Of a stretch of DNA of 64,000 nt, positions 1 to 8,703 are shown piece after piece. The translations under genes were made by a program, and so were the position numbers. A model generated the notes under the pieces. That model was not told the origin of the DNA. It worked only from the letters and a program-made list of their open reading frames with translations, and made no database searches. This DNA comes from Nocardia goodfellowii (GTDB lineage: Bacteria; Actinomycetota; Actinomycetes; Mycobacteriales; Mycobacteriaceae). Each line of letters starts with the position of its first letter. Position 1 is the first letter of the stretch. The DNA is taken from contig NZ_JAGGMR010000001.1 in the NCBI RefSeq assembly GCF_017875645.1, positions 7,192,001-7,256,000 of the forward strand. Reading direction: 5' to 3'.

Positions 1-198
1 GGCGTCAGCAGTTCCTCCGGGTTGTTCCTCGACGAAGCCCGGGAGGAGTACGCGCGTGCTGTCACCGGTGCGGGCCATCGCCCGCTCGCCCGGATCCGCA
101 CCACCCAGTTGGGCGAGGCGGCGGGCATGATCGGCGCCGCCGAACTGGCGCGCGCCGTCCTCGTCGAGACCGACCACCGGCCGTCCCGGGTCGGCTGA
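1..198 (+). CDS. ROK family sugar kinase (glucokinase-like), C-terminal fragment
   Basis: The window opens inside a gene; 65 codons are readable before TGA at 196-198. The peptide contains GHRPLARIRTTQLGEAAGMIG followed by AADLAR-like AAELAR. This matches the C-terminus of actinobacterial ROK glucokinases, where the last domain carries an ALG-x-x-AG-x-x-GAA segment. These enzymes phosphorylate glucose with ATP or polyphosphate in the cytoplasm. The N-terminal ATP loop and ROK zinc site lie outside the window, so substrate and phosphate donor cannot be judged. Family assignment rests on a short C-terminal match. Confidence 0.6.
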   Translation, partial: GVSSSSGLFLDEAREEYARAVTGAGHRPLARIRTTQLGEAAGMIGAAELARAVLVETDHRPSRVG

Positions 199-234
199 TC
201 CGCCCGCGTCCCCGCACGATTCAGCCGGGGCGAT

Positions 235-250
235 GGGAACATACGTTCGA
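235..250. promoter_or_regulatory. possible LexA (SOS) box
   Basis: GGGAACATACGTTCGA resembles the actinobacterial LexA site TCGAAC-N4-GTTCGA: the right half is perfect and the left half matches 4 of 6. It lies 163 bp upstream of the plsC start and 95 bp before the likely promoter. A single imperfect site, so tentative. Confidence 0.3.
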
Positions 251-329
251 ATCGCAACACTCTGCCACTGCCCCGGTAATCCCCTGTTCACAACCACCCC
301 TGCGAATGTGGTGAGATACCTCGCTGGGC

Positions 330-359
330 TTGGATGTGATCTGCGACCAGCGGTAAAGT
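330..359 (+). promoter_or_regulatory. candidate promoter of plsC
   Basis: TTGGAT at 330-335 and TAAAGT at 354-359 are separated by 18 bp, a plausible housekeeping -35/-10 pair. It is followed by a leader of about 45 bases and a GGGAAGGA ribosome site before the ATG at 413. Confidence 0.45.
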
Positions 360-412
360 CGGCAACTGACGCAGGTGCCCGCAACTTATCCCGCCCGTGG
401 GGGAAGGACGTC

Positions 413-1135
413 ATGCTCTACTGGCTGCTGAAGTTCGTGTTTCCTGGACCGTTCATGCATGTTTTCAATAAACCCACGGTCGAGGGTGTCGAGAACATTC
501 CCACGGACGGGCCGGCGATCATGGCGGGCAACCACCTTTCCTTCGCGGACTGGCTGTTCGGACCGTTGATGAGCCCGCGCCGAATCACCTACCTGGCCAA
601 GGCCGAATACTTCACCACCCCGGGACTCAAAGGGCGCCTGCAGAAGTGGTTCTTCAGCGGCGCCGGGCAGTACCCGATCGACCGCACCGGCGCCGACGCC
701 GCCGAGGACGCGCTCAACACCGCGAAGAAGCTGCTCGCCGAGGGTCGCCTCGTCGGCCTCTACCCGGAGGGCACCCGCTCTCCCGACGGTCGTCTGTACA
801 AGGGCAAGACCGGCCTGGCCCGGCTCGCGCTGGACACCGGCGTCCCGGTCATCCCGGTCGCCGTCATCGGCACCGACAAGGTCAGTCCGCCCGGACCGTT
901 CCGCTGGCGTTTCGCCAAGGTCACCGTGAAATTCGGTAAGCCGATCGACTTCTCGCGCTACGAGGGCATGGGCGGCAACCGTTTCGTCGAACGCGCCGTC
1001 ACCGACGAGGTCATGTACGAGCTCATGCAGCTCACCGGCCAGGAGTACGTCGACGTCTACGCGCACAGCCTCAAGGGTGTGCCGAGCGGATCCCGCCCGG
1101 ATGCCGCGCGCATCCCGGACACCGCCGCCGGCTGA
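413..1135 (+). CDS. plsC: 1-acyl-sn-glycerol-3-phosphate acyltransferase (PlsC family)
   Basis: A 240-residue PlsC/LPLAT enzyme that transfers an acyl group to lysophosphatidate or a related acceptor at the membrane, making phosphatidic acid. The HX4D motif is present as NHLSFAD near residue 41, and the substrate-binding block appears as YPEGTRSPDGRLYKGKTG around residues 118-135. The N-terminus MLYWLLKFVFPGPFMHVF is hydrophobic and probably membrane-associated. I chose ATG 413 because GGGAAGGA sits just upstream and homology begins there; an upstream in-frame ATG at 233 would add 60 unlikely residues. It is followed by a strong hairpin shared with the convergent neighbour. Confidence 0.88.
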   Translation: MLYWLLKFVFPGPFMHVFNKPTVEGVENIPTDGPAIMAGNHLSFADWLFGPLMSPRRITYLAKAEYFTTPGLKGRLQKWFFSGAGQYPIDRTGADAAEDALNTAKKLLAEGRLVGLYPEGTRSPDGRLYKGKTGLARLALDTGVPVIPVAVIGTDKVSPPGPFRWRFAKVTVKFGKPIDFSRYEGMGGNRFVERAVTDEVMYELMQLTGQEYVDVYAHSLKGVPSGSRPDAARIPDTAAG

Positions 1136-1164
1136 TCGCTGCGCACCACGTCGGCCCGAACAAC

Positions 1165-1205
1165 GCGAAAGGCCCCGAATCCGCCTGGGATTCGGGGCCT
1201 TTCGC
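1165..1205. terminator. bidirectional hairpin terminator
   Basis: A perfect 18-bp stem (1165-1182 with 1188-1205) and a 5-base loop lie between convergent plsC and the DUF4189 gene. The stem is flanked by A- and T-rich triplets on both sides. Confidence 0.85.
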
Positions 1206-1236
1206 GATGCAGCGGCGAGCTCGGTTCAGCGGCGAG

Positions 1237-1944
1237 TTACTCGAACGCGCACTTGGACCACAGCTCGAACGGACCGGACACGTTGTACACGCCGGTCGCG
1301 GTCTTGACCGCCTTGGATTCGGCTTCCTCGGCAGTGGAGCCCCAGTCCGAACCCCAGCCACCGTTCTGCCCGAACGCCAGCGCGATGCAGCCGTTACGGG
1401 ACCAGATCGGATTCGGGCAACCGCCACCACAGTCGGTCTGCACCTGGTTGGTGGCGGAGTCCTGGCTGATGGTGGAACGCACCCAGACGACCTGGTTGGT
1501 GTCTTCCTTGTAGGTCGCCGCGATCCAGGTGTCCCGCTTCGCCGACGTGGTCGGGGTCGGCGACTGCGTGGTCGTCGTCTCCGAGGTCGAGGTCGGGCTC
1601 GACGAGGTGGCCGCCGTGGTGGTGGATTCCGCGACGACGGTGGGATCGTCCTTGTTGCTGCGGATCACCAGCACGCCGACCACGCCGACGATGGCGACCA
1701 CGCCGATCAGGATCGCGACGATGATCGCGGCCATCTTCCCGCCGCCGCCACCGCCGCCCGGCGGACCGCCCGGGCCGTACGGCGGCGGCTGGTAGGGCGG
1801 ACCCGGCGGCGGGTACTGGCCTTGCTGGTACTGCGGACCCGATTGGTACGGGTCGCCCTGATAGGGCTGGCCCTGGTAGGGCTGGGTCGGCTGATAGGGC
1901 TGACCCGGTTGCTCGCCGGGATATTGCCCGTGCGGGTATGACAT
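1237..1944 (-). CDS. proline/glutamine-rich membrane protein with C-terminal DUF4189 domain
   Basis: 235 residues. The N-terminal 80 or so are low-complexity repeats of the type YQPTQPYQGQPYQGDPYQ, a cytoplasmic Pro/Gln/Tyr/Gly tail. One membrane helix follows (AAIIVAILIGVVAIVGVVGV), then a Ser/Thr-rich linker and a DUF4189 domain ending at the C-terminus. The domain contains paired cysteines (TDCGGGCPNPIW, NGCIALAFG, LWSKCAFE), which fits an extracytoplasmic disulphide-bonded fold. ATG 1944 has GGGGGA just upstream; an earlier in-frame start at 1983 is less likely. DUF4189 has no established biochemical function. Confidence 0.82.
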   Translation of the reverse strand: MSYPHGQYPGEQPGQPYQPTQPYQGQPYQGDPYQSGPQYQQGQYPPPGPPYQPPPYGPGGPPGGGGGGGKMAAIIVAILIGVVAIVGVVGVLVIRSNKDDPTVVAESTTTAATSSSPTSTSETTTTQSPTPTTSAKRDTWIAATYKEDTNQVVWVRSTISQDSATNQVQTDCGGGCPNPIWSRNGCIALAFGQNGGWGSDWGSTAEEAESKAVKTATGVYNVSGPFELWSKCAFE

Positions 1945-2143
1945 TGCGTCCCCCGGTTCGTTTTTCGACATCAAGAGCGGCACTACACTATCGGTCGCTA
2001 TATCGACTGGCGAGCTCGCGCCGTATCACCAGTATCCGACGCGACCCCCTGGCGGTGCACGCCGTTGCGGACTGTCGATGACCTCTGTCACACACCAAGC
2101 GAACGGTAAGTCCGTTTTATGGTGCGCCAGCCACGATTTGGTC

Positions 2144-2914
2144 ATGTTCAAGAAATTGCTGGCCGCCGCGGGAGTCGGCGGCGCCGAGGTCGAGACCGAA
2201 CTGTTCACCCCCGGTGTGCAGCCCGGCGGCGTCGCCGAAGGTGTGATCCGATTGCGCGGCGGAAAGGTGGCCCAGGATATCGCCGAGGTGGCGGTGGAAT
2301 TCGTGACGCGGGTCGAGCACGAGCGCGACGACCACGAGGGCGTGCGGGACATGGGTTTCGGGCGCACCTGGGTGCAGGGCCCGTTCCGGCTCGAGCCCGG
2401 CGCGGTCGCCGAATTCCGGTTCGGCGCACGGGCGCCGATGGAAACACCCATCACCTTCTACAACGGTCGCGTGCTGCCCGGGACCTGGGTGGCGCTGCGC
2501 ACCGTCGTGGACGTACCGGGTGCGGTCGACGCGACCGACACCGATCCGATCGGCGTCGGCGCGCTACCCGCCCAGCACGTGCTGCTGGCGGCGGTGGAGC
2601 GCCTGGGCTTCGGATTGCGCGGCGCCGACGTGGAATACGGGCGGATCTACCACAGCACCCAGACCCTGCCGTTCTATCAGGAGATCGAATTCGGCGGCTC
2701 ACCCCGCTATCCGCAGCTGAACCAGCTGGAGGTCACCTTCATGCCGGACGAGCAGGGCATGAGCGTGGTGCTCGAAGCCGACAAGCGCGGGAACCTGTGG
2801 TCGGCGAGCCGCGACGTGCTGGACGCGCTGCGAGTCGATTACGCCACGCTCGAGCAACGAGATTGGGCCGCCGAGCTGCACCACCGCCTCGCGGGCATGG
2901 CCTCACGACGCTGA
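2144..2914 (+). CDS. Spo0M-like (sporulation-control) protein
   Basis: 256 residues beginning MFKKLLAAAGVGGAEVETEL, the hallmark opening of the Spo0M family, whose members have an arrestin-like beta-sandwich fold. The repeated pattern V-x-GG-x-VAQDI-x-x-V then L-x-x-R-x-EH fits the N-terminal beta domain; the C-terminal half has HVLLAAVERLGFGL and the LEADKRG segment. In Bacillus Spo0M modulates sporulation control; in non-sporulating actinobacteria its role is unclear, though cytoskeletal and cell-envelope links have been suggested for the family. ATG 2144 starts the conserved region; an upstream start at 2078 would add a non-conserved tail. Monocistronic by spacing. Confidence 0.85.
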   Translation: MFKKLLAAAGVGGAEVETELFTPGVQPGGVAEGVIRLRGGKVAQDIAEVAVEFVTRVEHERDDHEGVRDMGFGRTWVQGPFRLEPGAVAEFRFGARAPMETPITFYNGRVLPGTWVALRTVVDVPGAVDATDTDPIGVGALPAQHVLLAAVERLGFGLRGADVEYGRIYHSTQTLPFYQEIEFGGSPRYPQLNQLEVTFMPDEQGMSVVLEADKRGNLWSASRDVLDALRVDYATLEQRDWAAELHHRLAGMASRR

Positions 2915-2985
2915 TAGCGTGAACCGAACGCCGGGCGGGATTCCTGTAGGGGTGGATTCGGTGCCGGCGCGCGAGTGAGGTGAGC

Positions 2986-4416
2986 ATGGTCCGCCGCGCG
3001 GACATTTCCCAGGGCGCCGACGGCCGACTACTGCGGCTGCCCGAGCAGGCCCCGGTAGACGGGGGCGGGGTCCCGCCGACGGGCAAGCTGGTGCGCGGCG
3101 CGAAGCTGGCGGGGGTGCCGGTGGCGTACGCGGGCCGGCGGATGGCCGGAGTGGGCAAGCGGGCGCTGGGCCGCTCGGTCGCGGAGGTCGATCGGGAGAT
3201 CCGGTCGCGCACCGCCCAGCACATGTTCCGGGTGCTCGGCGAACTGAAGGGGTGCGTCGCCAAACTCGGCCAGTTGCTCGCGGTCTACGAGTTCGTGCTC
3301 CCCGACGAGGTGGCGGCGCCGTATCGGGAAGCGCTGGGGCGACTCCAGGATTCGGCCCCGGCCATGCTCCCGGCGACCGTGCACGGGGTGCTGACGACGC
3401 ATATCGGCGCGGACTGGCGGTCGAGATTCCTGGAGTTCGACGATCGCCGGCCCGCGGCGGCCTCGGTGGGCCAGGTGCACCGCGCGGTCTGGCACGACGG
3501 CCGGCCGGTCGCGGTCAAGGTGATGTATCCCGGTGCGCGCCAAGCGATCTACGACGATTTGCAAGCGCTGCGCCGGGTAGGGCCGTTGTTCTCGGCGCTG
3601 CTGCCCGGCGCCGACACCGCGGCCGTGATCGAAGCGCTGTGCTCCTACATTCGCGAAGAACTCGACTACTCGATCGAAGCCGCCCAGCAGCGCGCCTTCG
3701 CCGACGCCTACGCCGACGACCCGGATTTCGTCGTGCCGCGGGTGGTCGCCCAATACGGCGACGTACTGATCACCGAATGGCTCGACGGCATCTCGCTGTC
3801 GCGCCTGATCGCACAGAGTTCGGTGGTCGACGGGCCGCTCCGCCACGAACGCGATCGCGTCGGTTTGCTCATTCTGCGGTTCCTGCTCTCCGGCCCGGCA
3901 CGCGCCGGGCTGCTCTACGGTGACCCGCATCCCGGCAATTTCCGGGTCATGCCCGACGGACGGCTGGGCGTGGTCGACTTCGGGGCCTGCGCTCCTTGGC
4001 CACCCGGCTTCCTGGACATGGCCAAGGACTTCTACCCGGCCCTGATCGCCTGTACCCCGGTGGAATTGGAAGCGGCGATCCGCCGCAACGGCTACGTCCA
4101 GCCGGGCCGCGAGCTCGACATCGACACGGTGGTCGCCCGTCTCGTCCCGATCCGGGACGCGGTCATCGCGCCGACCCTCGCGCTCACCCCAGACTGGCTG
4201 CGCACCCACCTGCGCGCCGCGACCGATCTGCGCGTCACCAATGTCGTTCGCCAGCTGACCATGCCGTCCCAGCACACCCCGGTCGCCCGCACCTCGCTCG
4301 CCGGTCTGGGCATCCTCGGCCAGCTTCGCGCCGAGCTTCCCTTGCGCGACGAATTCATCCGCTGGTTCCCGGACATCGTGGGCCTCCCGGGCCCGGACGA
4401 CCTGCCCAGGGAGTAG
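2986..4416 (+). CDS. ABC1/UbiB (ADCK-like) atypical kinase family protein
   Basis: 476 residues. Visible motifs include the family signature KLGQ (AKLGQLLAVYE), the nucleotide-binding AASVGQVHRA segment, VAVKVMYPG with the catalytic lysine, GDPHPGNFRV for the catalytic loop, and VVDFGAC for the metal-binding DFG. These proteins are ATPases or kinases linked in other organisms to isoprenoid-quinone biosynthesis and lipid homeostasis; in actinobacteria the substrate is unknown. ATG 2986 has GTGAGG five bases upstream; GTG 2980 is an alternative. No close operon partner. Confidence 0.86.
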   Translation: MVRRADISQGADGRLLRLPEQAPVDGGGVPPTGKLVRGAKLAGVPVAYAGRRMAGVGKRALGRSVAEVDREIRSRTAQHMFRVLGELKGCVAKLGQLLAVYEFVLPDEVAAPYREALGRLQDSAPAMLPATVHGVLTTHIGADWRSRFLEFDDRRPAAASVGQVHRAVWHDGRPVAVKVMYPGARQAIYDDLQALRRVGPLFSALLPGADTAAVIEALCSYIREELDYSIEAAQQRAFADAYADDPDFVVPRVVAQYGDVLITEWLDGISLSRLIAQSSVVDGPLRHERDRVGLLILRFLLSGPARAGLLYGDPHPGNFRVMPDGRLGVVDFGACAPWPPGFLDMAKDFYPALIACTPVELEAAIRRNGYVQPGRELDIDTVVARLVPIRDAVIAPTLALTPDWLRTHLRAATDLRVTNVVRQLTMPSQHTPVARTSLAGLGILGQLRAELPLRDEFIRWFPDIVGLPGPDDLPRE

Positions 4417-4549
4417 CCGCCGAGCGACGGCGTGACGCTGTCCGGCAGGCCGGTATTCCCGCTGGTCAACAGCGGTCCCAACGGTGCCGTTGGCGCACAC
4501 CGGAGTTCGGGTACGCACAACGGCCCCAGCTGTGGTTAGCTTTCGATTT

Positions 4550-5827
4550 ATGAGCACGCCGCGTACTGTTTCCGCCGCTGAATTTCTTCCTCGCGACACC
4601 GCGGATGTGGTTCGCACGGTGCGTGATTCACGAGATCGCGCCGCCCAGCTGATGGTGCGCGGCGGCGAGCAATTCGACGACGGTCTGGCGTTACCGGATC
4701 AGCGGACCGTCGTCTCGCTGCGCCGGATGAACTCGGTGCTCGACATCAACCTCGGCAGACGCATGGTGCGAGTACAGGCCGGTGCCAAACTCTCCGATAT
4801 CGATCGGCGGCTCGGCGCGCACGGGCTCGGCCTGCCGATCGTCGGGGACCACCGCGACATCACCGCGGGAGGGTTCGCCTCGGTCGGCGGCGTGAGCAGC
4901 GCCTCGCACAAGTACGGCCTGTTCATCGATCAGATCGTCGATTTGGAGTATGTCGACCCGGATGGGCGGATCGGCACCTGCGGGCGTAACCATCACACCG
5001 AGCGGTTCCATCGGATCCTCGGCGCGGGCGGGCGCGCGGGCATCATCACCGCGCTCACCCTGGACGCCGTCGACATCGACAAGGACCGCACCTGGCTCAC
5101 CACCGACGCGGACCGCTTCCTCGACTTCGACTCGTTCATCGAGCACGCCTACGCCGAGATCAGCAAGCCGGGCAATGCCGCGCTGCAGGTGGGCCGCTGG
5201 GTGGACACCGCGCCGCTGAAGGTCTCGCGTCCGGTCGGCGCCGGGCAGGTGCAGCTGGGCACCGTGCGATTCGGGCAGTGGTCCAGCCTCTACCCGACCA
5301 CCCCGACCCGGTCGCTGCGCGCTCGCCGTGAGGTCGGCACGCGCACCCGGAAGTCGCTGGGCGCCATCGCTTCCGCCGCCAGCGGCAAGGCCGGTATGCC
5401 GGTGCGCAACGCGGCGGCGGGCGCACTCATGTTCGCCCCGAAGGTGCTGACGCTGCGCGACGCGGAGTATCTGGCCGATACCGTGATCAGTTCCTCCGAA
5501 CGCGGGCCCGCCTACCGCGTCGGGATCTTCGCCCCGCTGGCCAACTACACCTCGGTGTTCTACCGGCTGCACGACCTGTTCGACGGGCACCGGGAACGCA
5601 CCGGCTGCTTCACCGTCATCTCGGCCATGACCTACGGGGTGCGCTCGAAGTACCTGCAGGCCCAGGCCGCGGCGCGGGAGCTGCCGGCCGACGACCACGC
5701 ACTGATCACCTTCACCTGCCGGTTGCGGCCCTCCGGGCTGCCGTCGGAGTTGTTGCGTGACATCGTTTCCGGCGTCGAGGAGATCTGCGCCTCCGAACAC
5801 GCCCTGCGATACGAGTCGGCGGACTAG
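4550..5827 (+). CDS. FAD-binding (FAD_binding_4/VAO-type) oxidoreductase
   Basis: 425 residues. The N-terminal half shows a PCMH-type FAD domain: VSLRRMNSVLDIN, then VRVQAGAKLSDIDRRLGAHG, GDHRDITAGGFASVGGVSS and YGLFIDQIVDLEYV, which place the flavin. The C-terminal substrate domain is not diagnostic. Enzymes of this class oxidise alcohols, lactones or hydroxy acids; the substrate here is unknown. ATG 4550 begins the conserved region. No Shine-Dalgarno is obvious, so the mRNA may be leaderless. An upstream in-frame start at 4484 is less likely. Confidence 0.75.
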   Translation: MSTPRTVSAAEFLPRDTADVVRTVRDSRDRAAQLMVRGGEQFDDGLALPDQRTVVSLRRMNSVLDINLGRRMVRVQAGAKLSDIDRRLGAHGLGLPIVGDHRDITAGGFASVGGVSSASHKYGLFIDQIVDLEYVDPDGRIGTCGRNHHTERFHRILGAGGRAGIITALTLDAVDIDKDRTWLTTDADRFLDFDSFIEHAYAEISKPGNAALQVGRWVDTAPLKVSRPVGAGQVQLGTVRFGQWSSLYPTTPTRSLRARREVGTRTRKSLGAIASAASGKAGMPVRNAAAGALMFAPKVLTLRDAEYLADTVISSSERGPAYRVGIFAPLANYTSVFYRLHDLFDGHRERTGCFTVISAMTYGVRSKYLQAQAAARELPADDHALITFTCRLRPSGLPSELLRDIVSGVEEICASEHALRYESAD

Positions 5828-5961
5828 ACTCCACTCACACCGCGATCGGTCGCCGAGGGGTTGCTCTTCCGCCCCTCAGGATCGCGGGCAAACTTCGGCA
5901 CTGTCGCGGGGTGTCGATGCGTTAGATCAGCGCTCCACCTGATGCGAAGGTTGCTGCTCCG

Positions 5962-6765
5962 ATGCTCGAATTCCGCGCTGCCCCCGTTCCGTCGTTCCGC
6001 AAGAAGCTCACCGCGGACCTGCTGCGCAAGTCCGCGCCCGACCCGGGCTGCCGCGCCGATTCCCTCGGCGGCCTGCGCGTCCTGATCACCGACGCCTGCT
6101 CCGAAATCGGGCGGGCCACCGCGGTCCGGCTCGCGTCGCACGGCGCGCAGGTGGTGCTGGTCGCCGCCCGCGGGGATCACCTCGTATCGGTGTGCGAGGA
6201 GATCATCGGCACCGGCGGCTTCGCCCGCTGGTATCGCTGTGACATCTCCGCCCTCGGCGATGTCGACCAGCTCGTCCACTGGGTGCTGACCGAATTCGGC
6301 ACCATCGACGTGCTGGTCAACAACGCGAGCCGCCCGCCACACCGACCGCTCACGCAGTCAGGCAACCGCTTCCGCGACTATCAGCGCATGATGGCCGCCA
6401 ACTACTTCGGGCCCCTGCGACTGACCCTCGGTCTGCTCCCGGCCATGCTGCGGTCCGGCACCGGACAGGTGATCAACGTGGCTGCCGGTGCCGGCCCCAC
6501 CCCGCACCTGGCCGCCTACGCCGCCGCACAGGCGGCCTGGACCACCTTCGGCGCATGCACCGACACCGAACTCGCCCCGCACGGCATCCAGGTCACCGCC
6601 GTCCAGACCCCAGCCACGGACGCCGCCGCAGCGGCCCACGCCATCGCGACCGCCATTCGCGCCCACCCCGACCGCGTCGCACCGCGTCTGACCCGGACAT
6701 TGCGCGGGCTCGCCGGCGTCGCTCCGCGGTCCGCGAACCGGTTCCGGCACGCCCTGGGCATCTGA
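5962..6765 (+). CDS. short-chain dehydrogenase/reductase (SDR) family protein with degenerate active site
   Basis: 267 residues with an SDR Rossmann pattern after a 35-residue N-terminal extension: LRVLITDACSEIGRATAVRL takes the place of the cofactor loop, and CDISALGDVDQLV, VLVNNAS and a YAAAQAAW segment follow. The canonical TGxxxGIG loop is altered to TDACSEIG, the catalytic Ser region reads VAAGAG, and the YxxxK motif reads Y-AAA-Q, so the serine and lysine are both replaced. This may be a non-catalytic or highly atypical SDR. It is convergent with ctaF across a strong hairpin. The fold call is firm; the function is unknown. Confidence 0.78.
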   Translation: MLEFRAAPVPSFRKKLTADLLRKSAPDPGCRADSLGGLRVLITDACSEIGRATAVRLASHGAQVVLVAARGDHLVSVCEEIIGTGGFARWYRCDISALGDVDQLVHWVLTEFGTIDVLVNNASRPPHRPLTQSGNRFRDYQRMMAANYFGPLRLTLGLLPAMLRSGTGQVINVAAGAGPTPHLAAYAAAQAAWTTFGACTDTELAPHGIQVTAVQTPATDAAAAAHAIATAIRAHPDRVAPRLTRTLRGLAGVAPRSANRFRHALGI

Positions 6766-6775
6766 GCCGGGACAG

Positions 6776-6811
6776 CGAAGCGCCCCACCGGAATTCCGAT
6801 GGGGCGCTTCG
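6776..6811. terminator. bidirectional hairpin terminator
   Basis: A 12-bp perfect stem (6776-6787 with 6800-6811), partly extended into the loop, lies between the convergent SDR gene and ctaF. Confidence 0.8.
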
Positions 6812-6826
6812 AAAGAAATATCCGAC

Positions 6827-7243
6827 TCAGTGCTTTTCCGGGCCGAGGTAGTACTCGAACACCAAACCCGCCGCGGCGACGAGCACGCTCACCACGCCGA
6901 TCGCGATCAGCCAGTACTGCCAGAAGGCCAGGCCCAGGGCCGCCACCGCACCGGCGCCCGCCAGCGAGATGGGCCAGAAGCTACCGGGCGAGAAGAAGCC
7001 CAGATCGCCCGCGCCGTCCACGATCTCGGCATCTTCGTAGTCCTCGGGACGCAGGTCCAGACGACGCGCGACGAACCGGAAGTAGGTGCCGATGATCAGC
7101 GACAGGCCCGCGGTCAGCACGATCGCGGTGGTACCCGCCCACTCGACGCCGGTGCGGGACTGCGCGGTGAAGAACCCGTAGATCACGCCGGTGATCACGA
7201 AGAAAATCGTGAGCAGTTCGAAAATACGCGCTTCGATCTTCAT
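6827..7243 (-). CDS. ctaF: cytochrome c oxidase subunit 4 (actinobacterial CtaF)
   Basis: 138 residues starting [20 protein letters not shown], typical of the small actinobacterial subunit IV of the aa3 oxidase in the bcc-aa3 supercomplex. Four hydrophobic segments are visible: near residues 8-25, 37-55, 93-107 and 110-130. The soluble loop contains [20 protein letters not shown]. It sits 13 bases downstream of ctaC in the same operon, the same pairing as Rv2199c-Rv2200c in M. tuberculosis. Confidence 0.93.
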   Translation of the reverse strand: MKIEARIFELLTIFFVITGVIYGFFTAQSRTGVEWAGTTAIVLTAGLSLIIGTYFRFVARRLDLRPEDYEDAEIVDGAGDLGFFSPGSFWPISLAGAGAVAALGLAFWQYWLIAIGVVSVLVAAAGLVFEYYLGPEKH

Positions 7244-7256
7244 GTCAGCTCAATCC

Positions 7257-8342
7257 TCACTTGGCTTCGGAGGCGCTCTTGACCGTGCGGTCAGTGTTGA
7301 ACGGGTGCGTAGACGTCGCGACCGGCGACTCACCGATCGAAGCCAGCGCCTCGGCGTTGGTCTTGCCCGTCTGACGCGCCTCCAGGTACTTGACGAACTT
7401 CTCCGGCGAGACCGCGCGGACCTCGAAGTTCATCATCGAGTGGAAGGTGCCGCACATTTCCGCGCAGCGGCCGACGAACGCGCCTTCCTTCTCGATCTTG
7501 GTGATCTGGAAGACGTTGTCCGACTGGTTTTCCTTCGGGTTCGGGATCACGTCCCGCTTGAACAGGAACTCCGGCACCCAGAAGGCGTGGATGACATCCG
7601 CGGCGGCGAGCTGGAACTCGATGACCCGGTTGGTCGGCAGCACCAGGACCGGGATCTCCTGCGAGGAGCCGATGGTCTCGATCTTGTCGTAGTGCAGGTA
7701 GGAGAGGTCGTTGGCCGGCTTGCCGTGCACCGGGCCGGGCTGCGGGTGACCCTTCTCGTTCTTGAGCTCCTTGTAGCCCTCGACCTGCTCCTGCGCACGC
7801 GCCTCACGCGCGGCGTCGATGCCGTCGTACTTGAAGCCGTCCTTGAAGTCGACCTCGCGATAGCCGAACTTCCAGTTCCACTGGAACGCCGTCACGTCGA
7901 CGGTGACGTCGGGATCGGCCACCTTCTCGTGCACGTAGTTCTGCACCACGACGGTGAAGTAGAACAGCACCGCGATGATGACGAACGGGATCGCCGTGTA
8001 GGTGAGCTCCAGCGGCACGTTGTAGCCGGTCTGGCGCGGGAACTCCGGGGAGTCCTTCTTCTTGCGGTGGAAGGCGACCGTCCAGAAGGTCAGACCCCAG
8101 ACCAGCACGCCCATCGCGAGCGCGGCCAGGATCGACCAGGTCCACAGCTCCCGCATCCGGGTGGCCTGCGGCGTGATGCCCGAGGGCCAGCCGAACCGCA
8201 GCCAAACATTGTCGATCGAGCAGCCCGAGACGAGCATCGCGGTGATCCCGAGGGACACCGCCAGCCCGGCCCGCCGAAGGACCGGGCCCCGCCGACCCTT
8301 CACGGGTCCGGCCCCGATCTCTTCGCTCGCCTTGTGCGCCAC
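7257..8342 (-). CDS. ctaC: cytochrome c oxidase subunit II (CtaC), lipoprotein
   Basis: 361 residues. It carries the binuclear CuA site that accepts electrons from cytochrome c for the aa3 oxidase. A lipobox LVSGC follows the signal helix, so the mature N-terminus is probably lipid-anchored. Two transmembrane helices follow, then the cupredoxin domain with the CuA ligands in CAEMCGTFHSMM near the C-terminus. An actinobacterial insertion (KELKNEKGHPQPGPVHGKP) lies before the conserved FQLAAADVIHAFWVP. I chose GTG 8342 because AGGAAGG lies seven bases upstream; a second GTG at 8348 is too close to it, and the longer reading frame to 8585 looks non-coding. Confidence 0.94.
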   Translation of the reverse strand: MAHKASEEIGAGPVKGRRGPVLRRAGLAVSLGITAMLVSGCSIDNVWLRFGWPSGITPQATRMRELWTWSILAALAMGVLVWGLTFWTVAFHRKKKDSPEFPRQTGYNVPLELTYTAIPFVIIAVLFYFTVVVQNYVHEKVADPDVTVDVTAFQWNWKFGYREVDFKDGFKYDGIDAAREARAQEQVEGYKELKNEKGHPQPGPVHGKPANDLSYLHYDKIETIGSSQEIPVLVLPTNRVIEFQLAAADVIHAFWVPEFLFKRDVIPNPKENQSDNVFQITKIEKEGAFVGRCAEMCGTFHSMMNFEVRAVSPEKFVKYLEARQTGKTNAEALASIGESPVATSTHPFNTDRTVKSASEAK

Positions 8343-8703
8343 GCTCACGCCTTCCTGGTCGCCACACATTCCGACATCTGCGCCGCCGGGGTGCGATCTC
8401 CCGGTGACACTTCCTAAGCACGTTTCAGACCCTTGCCGCAGGCACGCACAGTCGCGCACGCCAGCTGAGAAGGACCTGAGTACTACGCAGCGTAGACCAA
8501 ACCGGCGCGCAGTTCCGCGTCGGGTCGCGTTCGACACTCCGCCGATACCGAACCGGTCACGCCGCACTGCCGGGCCATCCGGCAAAAGCGCTGGACACGG
8601 GGTCGATGTGACGCCTCAGCCGCAGGCGGACACAACATTTCGGTTCCGGGTACGGCATACTCGGTGCCAACAATCCCCCGTTACGAAAGAGGTTGCCGAC
8701 GCC
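8343..8703. other. intergenic divergent promoter region (ctaC / asnB)
   Basis: About 360 bases between divergent ctaC and asnB. I see no gene with coding support. It must hold both promoters; the AGGAAGG site of ctaC is at its left end and a weak AAGAGG about 11 bases before asnB at its right. No convincing repeat or hairpin. Confidence 0.5.

Noticed and set aside
1750..1920. Tandem repeats upstream of the DUF4189 gene
   Set aside because: They encode the Pro/Gln/Tyr low-complexity N-terminus and have no separate function visible.
8343..8703. Upstream extension of asnB as one 875-residue protein
   Set aside because: The catalytic cysteine must follow the start codon; the extra 214 residues overlap ctaC on the other strand and show no conservation.
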